A DNA stretch of 64,000 nucleotides from Harmonia axyridis (GCF_914767665.1 NC_059508.1:26597501-26661500); one strand, 5' to 3'; shown: positions 46,870 through 62,090, numbered from the stretch's first letter. Notes: generated by a model not told the origin, from the sequence alone. A program made the numbers and translations.

Positions 46870-49800
46870 TTATACCAAAGTGGTTTCCTTAGACACGCGT
46901 GTCAAGCTTTCGTCCCTGTGCAATACGATGAAAAGTGTTAGAATGAGAATCATTGAAGAAAATAACAAACGAATGAAATCAACAACAGAAGTCAGTCGTG
47001 CATTCGTGGTTACAGCAGCAATTGACCTTACCACGTGGGAGATTACAGCTACCTGCGTGACATCCGAGCCCAAGAAAATCAACAATGTGGAACGGCTTAC
47101 TTGGATAATTGTTCATTAAACAAAAAGAAGGGAATAAGAACAGTCCCTTATACCAAAGTGGTTTCCTTAGACACGCGTGTCAAGCTTTCGTCCCTGTGCA
47201 ATACGATGAAAAGTGTTAGAATAAGAAACATTAAAGGAAATAACAAACAAATGAAATCAACAACAGAAGTCAGTCGTGCATTTGTGGTTACAGCAGCAAT
47301 TGACTTTACCACGTGGGAGATTATAGCTACCGGCGTGACATCCGAGTCCAAGAAAATCAACAATGTGGAATTGCTTACTTGGATAATTGTTCATTAAACA
47401 AAAGAAGGGAATAAGAACAGTCCCTTATACCAAAGTGGTTTCCTTAGACACGCGTGTCAAGCTTTCGTCCCTGTGCAATAAGATGAAAAGTGTTAGTATG
47501 AGAATCATTGAAGAAAATAACAAACGAATGAAATCAACAACAGAAGTCAGTCGTGCATTCGTGGTTACAGCAGCAATTGACCTTACCACGTGGGAGATTA
47601 CAGCTACCTGCGTGACATCCGAGCCAAAGAAAATCAACAATGTGGAACGGCTTACTTGGATAATTGTTCATTAAACAAAAAGAAGGGAATAAGAACAGTC
47701 CCTTATACCAAAGTGGTTTCCGTAGACACGCGTGTCAGGCTTTCGTCCCTGTGCAATAAGATGAAAAGTGTATGAATGAGAAACATTAAAGGAAATAACG
47801 AACAAATGAAATAAACAACAGAAGTCAGTCGTGCATTTGTGGTTACAGCAGCAATTGACCTTACCACGTGGGAGACTATAGCTACCGGCGTGACATCCGA
47901 GTCCAAGAAAATCAACAATGTGGAATTGCTTACTTGGATAATTGTTCATTAAACAAAAAGAAGGGAATAAGAACAGTCCCTTATACCAAAGTGGTTTCCT
48001 TAGACACGCGTGCAAGCTTTCGTCCTTGTGCAATACGATGAAAAGTGTTAGAATGAGAATCATTGAAGAAAATAACAAACGAATGAAATCAACAATAGAA
48101 GTCAGCCGTGCATTTGTGGTTACAGCAGCAATTGACCTCACCACGTGGGAGATTATAGCTACCTGCGTGACATCCGAGTCCAAGAAAATCAACAATGTGG
48201 AATGGCTTACTTGGATAATTGATCATTATACAGAAAGAAGGGAATAAGAACAGTCCCTTATACCAATGTGGTTTCCATAGACACGTGTGTCAGGCTTTCG
48301 TCCCTGTGCAATACGATGAGAAGTGTTAGAATGAGAAACATTGAAGGAAATAACAAACAAATCAAATCAACAACAGAAGTCAGTCGTGCATTTGTGATTA
48401 CAGCAGCAATTGACCTTACCACGTGGGAGATTATAGCTACCTGCGTGACATCCAAACCCAAGAAAATCAACAATGTGGAACGGCTTACTTGGATAATTGT
48501 TCATTAAACAAAAAGAAGGGAATAAGAACAGTCCCTTATACCAAAGTGGTTTCCTTAGACACGCGTGTCAAGCTTTCGTCCTTGTGCAATACGATGAAAA
48601 GTGTTAGAATGAGAATCATAGAAGGAAATAACAAACAAATGAAATCAACAACAGAAGTCAGTCGTGCATTTGTGGTTACAGCAGCAATCGACCTTACCAA
48701 GTGGGAGATTACAGTTACCTGCGTGACATCCGAGTCCAAGAAAATCAACAATGTGGAATTGCTTACTTGGATAATTGTTCATTAAACAAAAAGAAGGGAA
48801 TAAGAACAGTCCCTTATACCAAAGTGGTTTCCTTAGACACGCGTGTCAAGCTTTCGTCCCTGTGCTATACGATGAAAAGTGTTAGAATGAGAATCATTGA
48901 AGAAAATAACAAACGAATGAAATCAACAATAGAAGTCAGTCGTGCATTTGTGGTTACAGCAGCAATTGACCTCACCACGTGGGAGATTATAGCTACCTGC
49001 GTGACATCCGAGTCCAAGAAAATCAACAATGTGGAATGGCTTACTTGGATAATTGATCATTAAACAGAAAGAAGGGAATAAGAACAGTCCCTTATACCAA
49101 TGTGGTTTCCATAGACACGTGTGTCAGGCTTTCGTCCCTGTGCAATACGATGAGAAGTGTTAGAATGAGAATCATAGAAGGAAATAACAAACAAATGAAA
49201 TCAACAACAGAAGTCAGTCGTGCATTTGTGGTTACAGCAGCAATCGACCACCACGTGGGAGATTACAGTTACCTGCGTGACATCCGAGCCCAAGAAAATG
49301 AACAATGTGGAACGGCTTACTTGGATAATTGTTCATTAAACAAAAAGAAGGGAATAAGAACAGTCCCTTATACCAAAGTGGTTTCCTTAGACACGTGTGT
49401 CAAGCTTTCGTCCCTGTGCAATACGATGAGAAGTGTTAGAATGAGAAACATTGAAGGAAATAACAAACAAATCAAATCAACAACAGAAGTCAGTCGTGCA
49501 TTTGTGATTACAGCAGCAATTGACCTTATCACGTGGGAGATTATAGCTACCTGCGTGACATCCGAGTCCAAGAAAATCAACAATGTGGAATGACTTACTC
49601 GGATAATTGATCATTATACAGAAAGAATGAAGTAAGAACAGTCCCTTATACCAATGTGGTTTCCATAGACACGTGTGTCAAGCTTTCGTCCCTGTGCAAT
49701 ACGATGAGAAGTGTTAGAATGAGAAACATTGAAGAAAATAACAAACGAATGAAATCAACAACAGAAGTCAGTCGTGCATTTGTGGTTACAGCAGCAATTG

Positions 49801-50480
49801 ACCTTACCACGTGGGAGATTATAGCTACCTGCGTGACATCCGAGTCCAAGAAAATCAATAATGTGGAATGGCTTACTTGGATAATTGATCATCATACAGA
49901 AAGAAGGGAATAAGAACAGTCCCTTATACCAATGTGGTTTCCTTAGACACGTGTGTCAAGCTTTCGTCCCTGTGCAATACGATGAGAAGTGTTAGAATGA
50001 GAAACATTGAAGGAAATAACAAACAAATCAAATCAACAACAGAAGTCAGTCGTGCATTTGTGATTACAGCAGCAATTGACCTTACCACGTGGGAGATTAT
50101 AGATACCTGCGTGACATCCGAGTCCAAGAAAATCAACAATGTGGAATGACTTACTTGGATAATTGATCATTATACAGAAAGAATGGAGTAAGAACAGTCC
50201 CTTATACCAAAGTGGTTTCCTTAGACACGTGTGTCAAGCTTTCGTCCCTGTGCAATACGATGAGAAGTGTTAGAATGAGGAACATTGAAGGAAATAACAA
50301 ACAAATGAAATCAACAACAGAAGTCAGCCGTCCAATTGTGGTTACAGCAGCAATTGACCTCACCACGTGGGAGATTATAGCTACCCGCGTGTCATCCGAG
50401 TCCAAGAAAATCAACAATGTGGAATGGCTTACTTGGATAATTGTTCATTAAACAAAAAGAAAGGGAATAAGAACAGTCCC
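46870..50480 (+). repeat. 13-monomer tandem duplication, copy 1 (3611 bp)
   Basis: Each monomer from 46870 has its like at +3611 bp, including rare ones. Examples are the GAACAAATGAAATAAAC unit (47703 and 51314), the CATCCAAACCC unit (48258 and 51869), and the fused unit with GACCACCACGTGGG (49102 and 52713). 3611 is 13 times 278 less 3. Confidence 0.92.
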
Positions 50481-53400
50481 TTATACCAAAGTGGTTTCCT
50501 TAGACACGCGTGTCAAGCTTTCGTCCCTGTGCAATACGATGAAAAGTGTTAGAATGAGAATCATTGAAGAAAATAACAAACGAATGAAATCAACAACAGA
50601 AGTCAGTCGTGCATTCGTGGTTACAGCAGCAATTGACCTTACCACGTGGGAGATTACAGCTACCTGCGTGACATCCGAGCCCAAGAAAATCAACAATGTG
50701 GAACGGCTTACTTGGATAATTGTTCATTAAACAAAAAGAAGGGAATAAGAACAGTCCCTTATACCAAAGTGGTTTCCTTAGACACGCGTGTCAAGCTTTC
50801 GTCCCTGTGCAATACGATGAAAAGTGTTAGAATAAGAAACATTAAAGGAAATAACAAACAAATGAAATCAACAACAGAAGTCAGTCGTGCATTTGTGGTT
50901 ACAGCAGCAATTGACTTTACCACGTGGGAGATTATAGCTACCGGCGTGACATCCGAGTCCAAGAAAATCAACAATGTGGAATTGCTTACTTGGATAATTG
51001 TTCATTAAACAAAAGAAGGGAATAAGAACAGTCCCTTATACCAAAGTGGTTTCCTTAGACACGCGTGTCAAGCTTTCGTCCCTGTGCAATAAGATGAAAA
51101 GTGTTAGTATGAGAATCATTGAAGAAAATAACAAACGAATGAAATCAACAACAGAAGTCAGTCGTGCATTCGTGGTTACAGCAGCAATTGACCTTACCAC
51201 GTGGGAGATTACAGCTACCTGCGTGACATCCGAGCCAAAGAAAATCAACAATGTGGAACGGCTTACTTGGATAATTGTTCATTAAACAAAAAGAAGGGAA
51301 TAAGAACAGTCCCTTATACCAAAGTGGTTTCCGTAGACACGCGTGTCAGGCTTTCGTCCCTGTGCAATAAGATGAAAAGTGTATGAATGAGAAACATTAA
51401 AGGAAATAACGAACAAATGAAATAAACAACAGAAGTCAGTCGTGCATTTGTGGTTACAGCAGCAATTGACCTTACCACGTGGGAGACTATAGCTACCGGC
51501 GTGACATCCGAGTCCAAGAAAATCAACAATGTGGAATTGCTTACTTGGATAATTGTTCATTAAACAAAAAGAAGGGAATAAGAACAGTCCCTTATACCAA
51601 AGTGGTTTCCTTAGACACGCGTGCAAGCTTTCGTCCTTGTGCAATACGATGAAAAGTGTTAGAATGAGAATCATTGAAGAAAATAACAAACGAATGAAAT
51701 CAACAATAGAAGTCAGCCGTGCATTTGTGGTTACAGCAGCAATTGACCTCACCACGTGGGAGATTATAGCTACCTGCGTGACATCCGAGTCCAAGAAAAT
51801 CAACAATGTGGAATGGCTTACTTGGATAATTGATCATTATACAGAAAGAAGGGAATAAGAACAGTCCCTTATACCAATGTGGTTTCCATAGACACGTGTG
51901 TCAGGCTTTCGTCCCTGTGCAATACGATGAGAAGTGTTAGAATGAGAAACATTGAAGGAAATAACAAACAAATCAAATCAACAACAGAAGTCAGTCGTGC
52001 ATTTGTGATTACAGCAGCAATTGACCTTACCACGTGGGAGATTATAGCTACCTGCGTGACATCCAAACCCAAGAAAATCAACAATGTGGAACGGCTTACT
52101 TGGATAATTGTTCATTAAACAAAAAGATGGGAATAAGAACAGTCCCTTATACCAAAGTGGTTTCCTTAGACACGCGTGTCAAGCTTTCGTCCTTGTGCAA
52201 TACGATGAAAAGTGTTAGAATGAGAATCATAGAAGGAAATAACAAACAAATGAAATCAACAACAGAAGTCAGTCGTGCATTTGTGGTTACAGCAGCAATC
52301 GACCTTACCAAGTGGGAGATTACAGTTACCTGCGTGACATCCGAGTCCAAGAAAATCAACAATGTGGAATTGCTTACTTGGATAATTGTTCATTAAACAA
52401 AAAGAAGGGAATAAGAACAGTCCCTTATACCAAAGTGGTTTCCTTAGACACGCGTGTCAAGCTTTCGTCCCTGTGCTATACGATGAAAAGTGTTAGAATG
52501 AGAATCATTGAAGAAAATAACAAACGAATGAAATCAACAATAGAAGTCAGTCGTGCATTTGTGGTTACAGCAGCAATTGACCTCACCACGTGGGAGATTA
52601 TAGCTACCTGCGTGACATCCGAGTCCAAGAAAATCAACAATGTGGAATGGCTTACTTGGATAATTGATCATTAAACAGAAAGAAGGGAATAAGAACAGTC
52701 CCTTATACCAATGTGGTTTCCATAGACACGTGTGTCAGGCTTTCGTCCCTGTGCAATACGATGAGAAGTGTTAGAATGAGAATCATAGAAGGAAATAACA
52801 AACAAATGAAATCAACAACAGAAGTCAGTCGTGCATTTGTGGTTACAGCAGCAATCGACCACCACGTGGGAGATTACAGTTACCTGCGTGACATCCGAGC
52901 CCAAGAAAATGAACAATGTGGAACGGCTTACTTGGATAATTGTTCATTAAACAAAAAGAAGGGAATAAGAACAGTCCCTTATACCAAAGTGGTTTCCTTA
53001 GACACGTGTGTCAAGCTTTCGTCCCTGTGCAATACGATGAGAAGTGTTAGAATGAGAAACATTGAAGGAAATAACAAACAAATCAAATCAACAACAGAAG
53101 TCAGTCGTGCATTTGTGATTACAGCAGCAATTGACCTTATCACGTGGGAGATTATAGCTACCTGCGTGACATCCGAGTCCAAGAAAATCAACAATGTGGA
53201 ATGACTTACTCGGATAATTGATCATTATACAGAAAGAATGAAGTAAGAACAGTCCCTTATACCAATGTGGTTTCCATAGACACGTGTGTCAAGCTTTCGT
53301 CCCTGTGCAATACGATGAAAAGTGTTAGAATGAGAAACATTGAAGAAAATAACAAACGAATGAAATCAACAACAGAAGTCAGTCGTGCATTTGTGGTTAC

Positions 53401-54091
53401 AGCAGCAATTGACCTTACCACGTGGGAGATTATAGCTACCTGCGTGACATCCGAGTCCAAGAAAATCAATAATGTGGAATGGCTTACTTGGATAATTGAT
53501 CATCATACAGAAAGAAGGGAATAAGAACAGTCCCTTATACCAATGTGGTTTCCTTAGACACGTGTGTCAAGCTTTCGTCCCTGTGCAATACGATGAGAAG
53601 TGTTAGAATGAGAAACATTGAAGGAAATAACAAACAAATCAAATCAACAACAGAAGTCAGTCGTGCATTTGTGATTACAGCAGCAATTGACCTTACCACG
53701 TGGGAGATTATAGATACCTGCGTGACATCCGAGTCCAAGAAAATCAACAATGTGGAATGACTTACTTGGATAATTGATCATTATACAGAAAGAATGGAGT
53801 AAGAACAGTCCCTTATACCAAAGTGGTTTCCTTAGACACGTGTGTCAAGCTTTCGTCCCTGTGCAATACGATGAGAAGTGTTAGAATGAGGAACATTGAA
53901 GGAAATAACAAACAAATGAAATCAACAACAGAAGTCAGCCGTCCAATTGTGGTTACAGCAGCAATTGACCTCACCACGTGGGAGATTATAGCTACCCGCG
54001 TGTCATCCGAGTCCAAGAAAATCAACAATGTGGAATGGCTTACTTGGATAATTGTTCATTAAACAAAAAGAAAGGGAATAAGAACATTCCC
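50481..54091 (+). repeat. 13-monomer tandem duplication, copy 2 (3611 bp)
   Basis: Directly abuts copy 1. Few differences are visible: AAAGATGGG at about 52130 in place of AAAGAAGGG, and the unit near 53300 reads ATGAAAAGTG where copy 1 has ATGAGAAGTG. Similarity stops at the next monomer (54092 versus 50481 are different subtypes), giving clean edges. Confidence 0.92.
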
Positions 54092-55605
54092 TTATACCAA
54101 AGTGGTTTCCTTAGACACGTGTGTCAAGCTTTCGTCCCTGTGCAATACGATGAAAAGTGTTAGAATGAGAAACATAGAATGAAATAACAAACAAATGAAA
54201 TCAACAACCGAAGTCAGTCGTGCATTTGTGGTTACAGCAGCAATTGACCTTACCACGTAGGAGATTATAGCTACCTGCATGACATCCGAGTCCAAGAAAA
54301 TCAACAATGTGGAATAGCTTACTTGGATAATTGTTCATTAAACAAAAAGAAGGGAATAAGAACAGTCCCTTATACCAAAGTGGTTTCCTTAGACACGCGT
54401 GTCAAGCTTTCGTCCCTGTGCAATACGATGAAAAGTGTTAGAATGAGAAACATAGAAGGAAATAACAAACAAATGAAATCAACAACAGAAGTCAGACGTG
54501 CATTTGTGGTTACAGCAGCAATTGACCTTACCACGTGGGAGATTATAGCTACCTGCGAGACATCCGAGTCCAAGAAAATCAACAATGTGGAATGGCCTAC
54601 TCGGATAATTGTTGATTAAACAAAAAAAAGGAAATAAGAACAGTCCTTTATACCAAAGTGGTTTCCTTAGACACGTGTGTCAAGCTTTCATCCCCCAGCA
54701 ATACGACAAAAAGTGTTAGAGTAAGAAACATTGAAGGAAATAACAAACGAATGAAATCAACAACAGAAGTCAACCGTCCAGTTTTGGTTACAGCAGCAAT
54801 TGACCTTACCACGTGGGAGGAAATCAAAAATGTGGAATGGCTTAATAAGAAATATTGGAGGAAATAACAAACAAATGAAATCAACAACAGAAGTCAGCCG
54901 TCCAGTTTTGGTTACAGCAGCAATTGACCTTACCAATTGAGAGATTGTAGCTACATGCGTGACATCCGAGTCCAAGAAAATCAACAATGTGGAATGGCTT
55001 ACTTGGATAATTGTTGATTAAACAAAAAAAAGGGAATAAGAACAGTCCCTCATACCAAAGTGGTTTTCTCAGACATGTGTGTCAAGCTTTCGTCCCTGTG
55101 CAATACGATGAAAAGTGTTAGAATGAGAAATATAGAAGGAAATAACAAACAAATGAAATCAACAACAGAAGTCAGTCGTGCATTTGTGGTTACAGCAGCA
55201 ATTGACCTTTCCACGTGGGAGATTATAGATAGCTGCGTGACATCCTAGTCCAAGAAAATCAACAATGTGGAATGGCTCACTTTGATAATTGTTCATCAAA
55301 AAGAAAAAAGGGAAGAAGAGCAGTCCCTCATACCAAAGTGGTTTCCTTAGACACGTGTGTCAAGCTTTCGTCACTGTGCAATACGATGAAAAGTGTTAGA
55401 ATGAGAAACATTGAAGAAAATAACAAACGAATGAAATCAACAACAGAAGTCAGTCGTGCATTCGTGGTTACAGCAGCAATTGACCTTACCACGTGGGAGA
55501 TTACAGCTACCTGCGTGACATCCGAGCCGAAGAAAATCAACAATGTGGAACGGCTTACTTGGATAATTGTTCATTAAACAAAAAGAAGGGAATAAGAACA
55601 GTCCC

Positions 55606-56990
55606 TTATACCAAAGTGGTTTCCTTAGACACGCGTGTCAAGCTTTCGTCCCTGTGCAATACGATGAAAAGTGTTAGAATGAGAATCATTGAAGAAAATA
55701 ACAAACGAATGAAATCAACAACAGAAGTCAGTCGTGCATTTGTGGTTACAGCAGCAATTGACCTCACCACGTGGGAGATTATAGCTACCTGCGTGACATC
55801 CGAGTCCAAGAAAATCAACAATGTGGAATTGCTTACTTGGATAATTGTTCATTAAACAAAAAGAAGGGAATAAGAACAGTCCCTTATACCAAAGTGGTTT
55901 CCTTAGACACGCGTGTCAAGGTTTCGTCCCTGTGCAATACGATGAAAAGTGTTAGAATGAGAATCATTGAAGAAAATAACAAACGAATGAAATCAACAAC
56001 AGAAGTCAGTCGTGCATTCGTGGTTACAGCAGCAATTGACCTTACCACGTGGGAGATTACAGCTACCTGCGTGACATCCGAGCCCAAGAAAATCAACAAT
56101 GTGGAACGGCTAACTTGGATAATTGTTCATTAAACAAAAAGAAGGGAATAAGAACAGTCCCTTATACCAAAGTGGTTTCCTTAGACACGCGTGTCAAGCT
56201 TTCGTCCCTGTGCAATACGATGAAAAGTGTTAGAATAAGAAACATTAAAGGAAATAACAAACAAATGAAATCAACAACAGAAGTCAGTCGTGCATTTGTG
56301 GTTACAGCAGCAATTGACTTTACCACGTGGGAGATTATAGCTACCGGCGTGACATCCGAGTCCAAGAAAATCAACAATGTGGAATTGCTTACTTGGATAA
56401 TTGTTCATTAAACAAAAGAAGGGAATAAGAACAGTCCCTTATACCAAAGTGGTTTCCTTAGACACGCGTGTCAAGCTTTCGTCCCTGTGCAATAAGATGA
56501 AAAGTGTTAGAATGAGAATCATTGAAGAAAATAACAAACGAATGAAATCAACAACAGAAGTCAGTCGTGCATTCGTGGTTACAGCAGCAATTGACCTTAC
56601 CACGTGGGAGATTACAGCTACCTGCGTGACATCCGAGCCAAAGAAAATCAACAATGTGGAACGGCTTACTTGGATAATTGTTCATTATACAGAAAGAAGG
56701 GAATAAGAACAGTCCCTTATACCAATGTGGTTTCCATAGACACGTGTGTCAGGCTTTCTTCCCTGTGCAATACGATGAGAAGTGTTAGAATGAGAATCAT
56801 AGAAGGAAATAACAAACAAATGAAATCAACAACAGAAGTCAGTCGTGCATTTGTGGTTACAGCAGCAATTGACCTCACCACGTGGGAGATTATAGCTACC
56901 TGCGTGACATCCGAGCCAAAGAAAATCAACAATGTGGAACGGCTTACTTGGATAATTGTTCATTATACAGAAAGAAGGGAATAAGAACAG
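55606..56990 (+). repeat. Segmental copy B1 within array 2 (offset 5097 bp)
   Basis: Five successive monomers (55606, 55884, 56162, 56439, 56717) match 60703, 60981, 61259, 61536 and 61814 at 5097 bp. They share the one-base-shorter AAACAAAAGAAGG linker and the CTTTCTTCCCTG variant. 55328-56650 also matches 41465-42790. Confidence 0.85.
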
Positions 56991-57989
56991 TCCCTTATAC
57001 CAATGTGGTTTCCATAGACACGTGTGTCAGGCTTTCGTCCCTGTGCAATACGATGAGAAGTGTTAGAATGAGAATCATAGAAGGAAATAACAAACAAATG
57101 AAATCAACAACAGAAGTCAGTCGTGCATTTGTGGTTACAGCAGCAATTGACCTTACCACGTGGGAGATTACAGCTACCTGCGTGACATCCGAGCCGAAGA
57201 AAATCAACAATGTGGAACGGCTTACTTGGATAATTGTTCATTAAACAAAAAGAAGGGAATAAGAACAGTCCCTTATACCAAAGTGGTTTCCGTAGACACG
57301 CGTGTCAGGCTTTCGTCCCTGTGCAATACGATGAAAAGTGTATGAATGAGAAACATTAAAGGAAATAACGAACAAATGAAATCAACAACAGAAGTCAGTC
57401 GTGCATTTGTGATTACAGCAGCAATTGACCTTACCACGTGGGAGATTATAGCTACCTGCGTGACATCCGAGCCCAAGAAAATCAACAATGTGGAACGGCT
57501 TAATTGGATAATTGTTCATTAAACAAAAAGAAGGGAATAAGAACAGTCCCTTATACCAAAGTGGTTTCCTTAGACACGCGTGTCAAGCTTTCGTCCTTGT
57601 GCAATACGATGAAAAGTGTTAGAATGAGAATCATAGAAGGAAATAACAAACAAATGAAATCAACAACAGAAGTCAGTCGTGCATTTGTGGTTACAGCAGC
57701 AATCGACCTTACCACGTGGGAGATTACAGTTACCTGCGTGACATCCGAGTCCAAGAAAATCAACAATGTGGAATTGCTTACTTGGATAATTGTTCATTAA
57801 ACAAAAAGAAGGGAATAAGAACAGTCCCTTATACCAAAGTGGTTTCCATAGACACGTGTGTCAGGCTTTCGTCCCTGTGCAATACGATGAGAAGTGTTAG
57901 AATGAGAATCATAGAAGGAAATAACAAACAAATGAAATCAACAACAGAAGTCAGCCGTCCAATTGTGGTTACAGCAGCAATTGACCTTA

Positions 57990-58020
57990 CCACGTGGGAG
58001 AAACATTGAAGAAAATAACA
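57990..58020 (+). repeat. Monomer fusion by deletion
   Basis: CACGTGGGAG is followed directly by AAACATTGAAGAAAATAAC, skipping most of a monomer. GAG at the joint is shared by GTGGGAGATT and AATGAGAAAC, a short-homology deletion. Confidence 0.85.
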
Positions 58021-60702
58021 AACGAATGAAATCAACAATAGAAGTCAGTCGTGCATTTGTGGTTACAGCAGCAATTGACCTCACCACGTGGGAGATTATA
58101 GCTACCTGCGTGACATCCGAGTCCAAGAAAATCAACAATGTGGAATGGCTTACTTGGATAATTGATCATTATACAGAAAGAAGGGAATAAGAACAGTCCC
58201 TTATACCAATGTGGTTTCCATAGACACGTGTGTCAGGCTTTCGTCCCTGTGCAATACGATGAGAAGTGTTAGAATGAGAATCATAGAAGGAAATAACAAA
58301 CAAATGAAATCAACAATAGAAGTCAGCCGTCCAATTGTGGTTACAGCAGCAATTGACCTCACCACGTGGGAGATTATAGCTACCCGCGTGTCATCCGAGT
58401 CCAAGAAAATCAACAATGTGGAACGGCTTACTTGGATAATTGTTCATTAAACAAAAAGAAGGGAATAAGAACAGTCCCTTATACCAAAGTGGTTTCCTTA
58501 GACACGTGTGTCAAGCTTTCGTCCCTGTGCAATACGATGAGAAGTGTTAGAATGAGAAACATTGAAGGAAATAACAAACAAATCAAATCAACAACAGAAG
58601 TCAGTCGTGCATTTGTGATTACAGCAGCAATTGACCTTATCACGTGGGAGATTATAGCTACCTGCGTGACATCCGAGTCCAAGAAAATCAACAATGTGGA
58701 ATGACTTACTCGGATAATTGATCATTATACAGAAAGAATGAAGTAAGAACAGTCCCTTATACCAATGTGGTTTCCATAGACACGTGTGTCAAGCTTTCGT
58801 CCCTGTGCAATACGATGAAAAGTGTTAGAATGAGAAACATTGAAGAAAATAACAAACGAATGAAATCAACAACAGAAGTCAGTCGTGCATTTGTGGTTAC
58901 AGCAGCAATTGACCTTACCACGTGGGAGATTATAGCTACCTGCGTGACATCCGAGTCCAAGAAAATCAATAATGTGGAATGGCTTACTTGGATAATTGAT
59001 CATCATACAGAAAGAAGGGAATAAGAACAGTCCCTTATACCAATGTGGTTTCCTTAGACACGTGTGTCAAGCTTTCGTCCCTGTGCAATACGATGAGAAG
59101 TGTTAGAATGAGAAACATTGAAGGAAATAACAAACAAATCAAATCAACAACAGAGGTCAGTCGTGCATTTGTGATTACAGCAGCAATTGACCTTACCACG
59201 TGGGAGATTACAGCTACCTGCGTGACATCCGAGCCGAAGAAAATCAACAATGTGGAATTGCTTACTTGGATAATTGTTCATTAAACAAAAAGAAGGGAAT
59301 AAGAACAGTCCCTTATACCAAAGTGGTTTCCTTAGACACGCGTGTCAAGGTTTCGTCCCTGTGCAATACGATGAAAAGTGTTAGAATGAGAATCATTGAA
59401 GAAAATAACAAACGAATGAAATCAACAACAGAAGTCAGTCGTGCATTCGTGGTTACAGCAGCAATTGACCTTACCACGTGGGAGATTACAGCTACCTGCG
59501 TGACATCCGAGCCGAAGAAAATCAACAATGTGGAACGGCTTACTTGGATAATTGTTCATTAAACAAAAAGAAGGGAATAAGAACAGTCCCTTATACCAAA
59601 GTGGTTTCCTTAGACACGCGTGTCAAGCTTTCGTCCCTGTGCAATACGATGAAAAGTGTTAGAATGAGAATCATTGAAGAAAATAACAAACGAATGAAAT
59701 CAACAACAGAAGTCAGTCGTGCATTTGTGGTTACAGCAGCAATTGACCTCACCACGTGGGAGATTATAGCTACCTGCGTGACATCCGAGTCCAAGAAAAT
59801 CAACAATGTGGAACGGCTTACTTGGATAATTGTTCATTAAACAAAAAGAAGGGAATAAGAACAGTCCCTTATACCAAAGTGGTTTCCTTAGACACGTGTG
59901 TCAAGCTTTCGTCCCTGTGCAATACGATGAGAAGTGTTAGAATGAGAAACATTGAAGGAAATAACAAACAAATCAAATCAACAACAGAAGTCAGTCGTGC
60001 ATTTGTGATTACAGCAGCAATTGACCTTATCACGTGGGAGATTATAGCTACCTGCGTGACATCCGAGTCCAAGAAAATCAACAATGTGGAATGACTTACT
60101 CGGATAATTGATCATTATACAGAAAGAATGAAGTAAGAACAGTCCCTTATACCAATGTGGTTTCCATAGACACGTGTGTCAAGCTTTCGTCCCTGTGCAA
60201 TACGATGAAAAGTGTTAGAATGAGAAACATTGAAGAAAATAACAAACGAATGAAATCAACAACAGAAGTCAGTCGTGCATTCGTGGTTACAGCAGCAATT
60301 GACCTTACCACGTGGGAGATTACAGCTACCTGCGTGACATCCGAGCCCAAGAAAATCAACAATGTGGAACGGCTAACTTGGATAATTGTTCATTAAACAA
60401 AAAGAAGGGAATAAGAACAGTCCCTTATACCAAAGTGGTTTCCTTAGACACGCGTGTCAAGCTTTCGTCCCTGTGCAATACGATGAAAAGTGTTAGAATA
60501 AGAAACATTAAAGGAAATAACAAACAAATGAAATCAACAACAGAAGTCAGTCGTGCATTTGTGGTTACAGCAGCAATTGACCTTACCACGTGGGAGATTA
60601 CAGCTACCTGCGTGACATCCGAGCCGAAGAAAATCAACAATGTGGAACGGCTTACTTGGATAATTGTTCATTAAACAAAAAGAAGGGAATAAGAACAGTC
60701 CC

Positions 60703-62090
60703 TTATACCAAAGTGGTTTCCTTAGACACGCGTGTCAAGCTTTCGTCCCTGTGCAATACGATGAAAAGTGTTAGAATGAGAATCATTGAAGAAAATAACA
60801 AACGAATGAAATCAACAACAGAAGTCAGTCGTGCATTTGTGGTTACAGCAGCAATTGACCTCACCACGTGGGAGATTATAGCTACCTGCGTGACATCCGA
60901 GTCCAAGAAAATCAACAATGTGGAATTGCTTACTTGGATAATTGTTCATTAAACAAAAAGAAGGGAATAAGAACAGTCCCTTATACCAAAGTGGTTTCCT
61001 TAGACACGCGTGTCAAGCTTTCGTCCCTGTGCAATACGATGAAAAGTGTTAGAATGAGAATCATTGAAGAAAATAACAAACGAATGAAATCAACAACAGA
61101 AGTCAGTCGTGCATTCGTGGTTACAGCAGCAATTGACCTTACCACGTGGGAGATTACAGCTACCTGCGTGACATCCGAGCCCAAGAAAATCAACAATGTG
61201 GAACGGCTTACTTGGATAATTGTTCATTAAACAAAAAGAAGGGAATAAGAACAGTCCCTTATACCAAAGTGGTTTCCTTAGACACGCGTGTCAAGCTTTC
61301 GTCCCTGTGCAATACGATGAAAAGTGTTAGAATAAGAAACATTAAAGGAAATAACAAACAAATGAAATCAACAACAGAAGTCAGTCGTGCATTTGTGGTT
61401 ACAGCAGCAATTGACTTTACCACGTGGGAGATTATAGCTACCGGCGTGACATCCGAGTCCAAGAAAATCAACAATGTGGAATTGCTTACTTGGATAATTG
61501 TTCATTAAACAAAAGAAGGGAATAAGAACAGTCCCTTATACCAAAGTGGTTTCCTTAGACACGCGTGTCAAGCTTTCGTCCCTGTGCAATAAGATGAAAA
61601 GTGTTAGAATGAGAATCATTGAAGAAAATAACAAACGAATGAAATCAACAACAGAAGTCAGTCGTGCATTCGTGGTTACAGCAGCAATTGACCTTACCAC
61701 GTGGGAGATTACAGCTACCTGCGTGACATCCGAGCCAAAGAAAATCAACAATGTGGAACGGCTTACTTGGATAATTGTTCATTATACAGAAAGAAGGGAA
61801 TAAGAACAGTCCCTTATACCAATGTGGTTTCCATAGACACGTGTGTCAGGCTTTCTTCCCTGTGCAATACGATGAGAAGTGTTAGAATGAGAATCATAGA
61901 AGGAAATAACAAACAAATGAAATCAACAACAGAAGTCAGTCGTGCATTTGTGGTTACAGCAGCAATTGACCTCACCACGTGGGAGATTATAGCTACCTGC
62001 GTGACATCCGAGCCAAAGAAAATCAACAATGTGGAACGGTTTACTTGGATAATTGTTCATTATACAGAAAGAAGGGAATAAGAACAGTCC
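60703..62090 (+). repeat. Segmental copy B2 within array 2
   Basis: Partner of 55606-56990 at +5097 bp. Private changes include CGGTTTACTTGG at about 62038. Confidence 0.85.
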
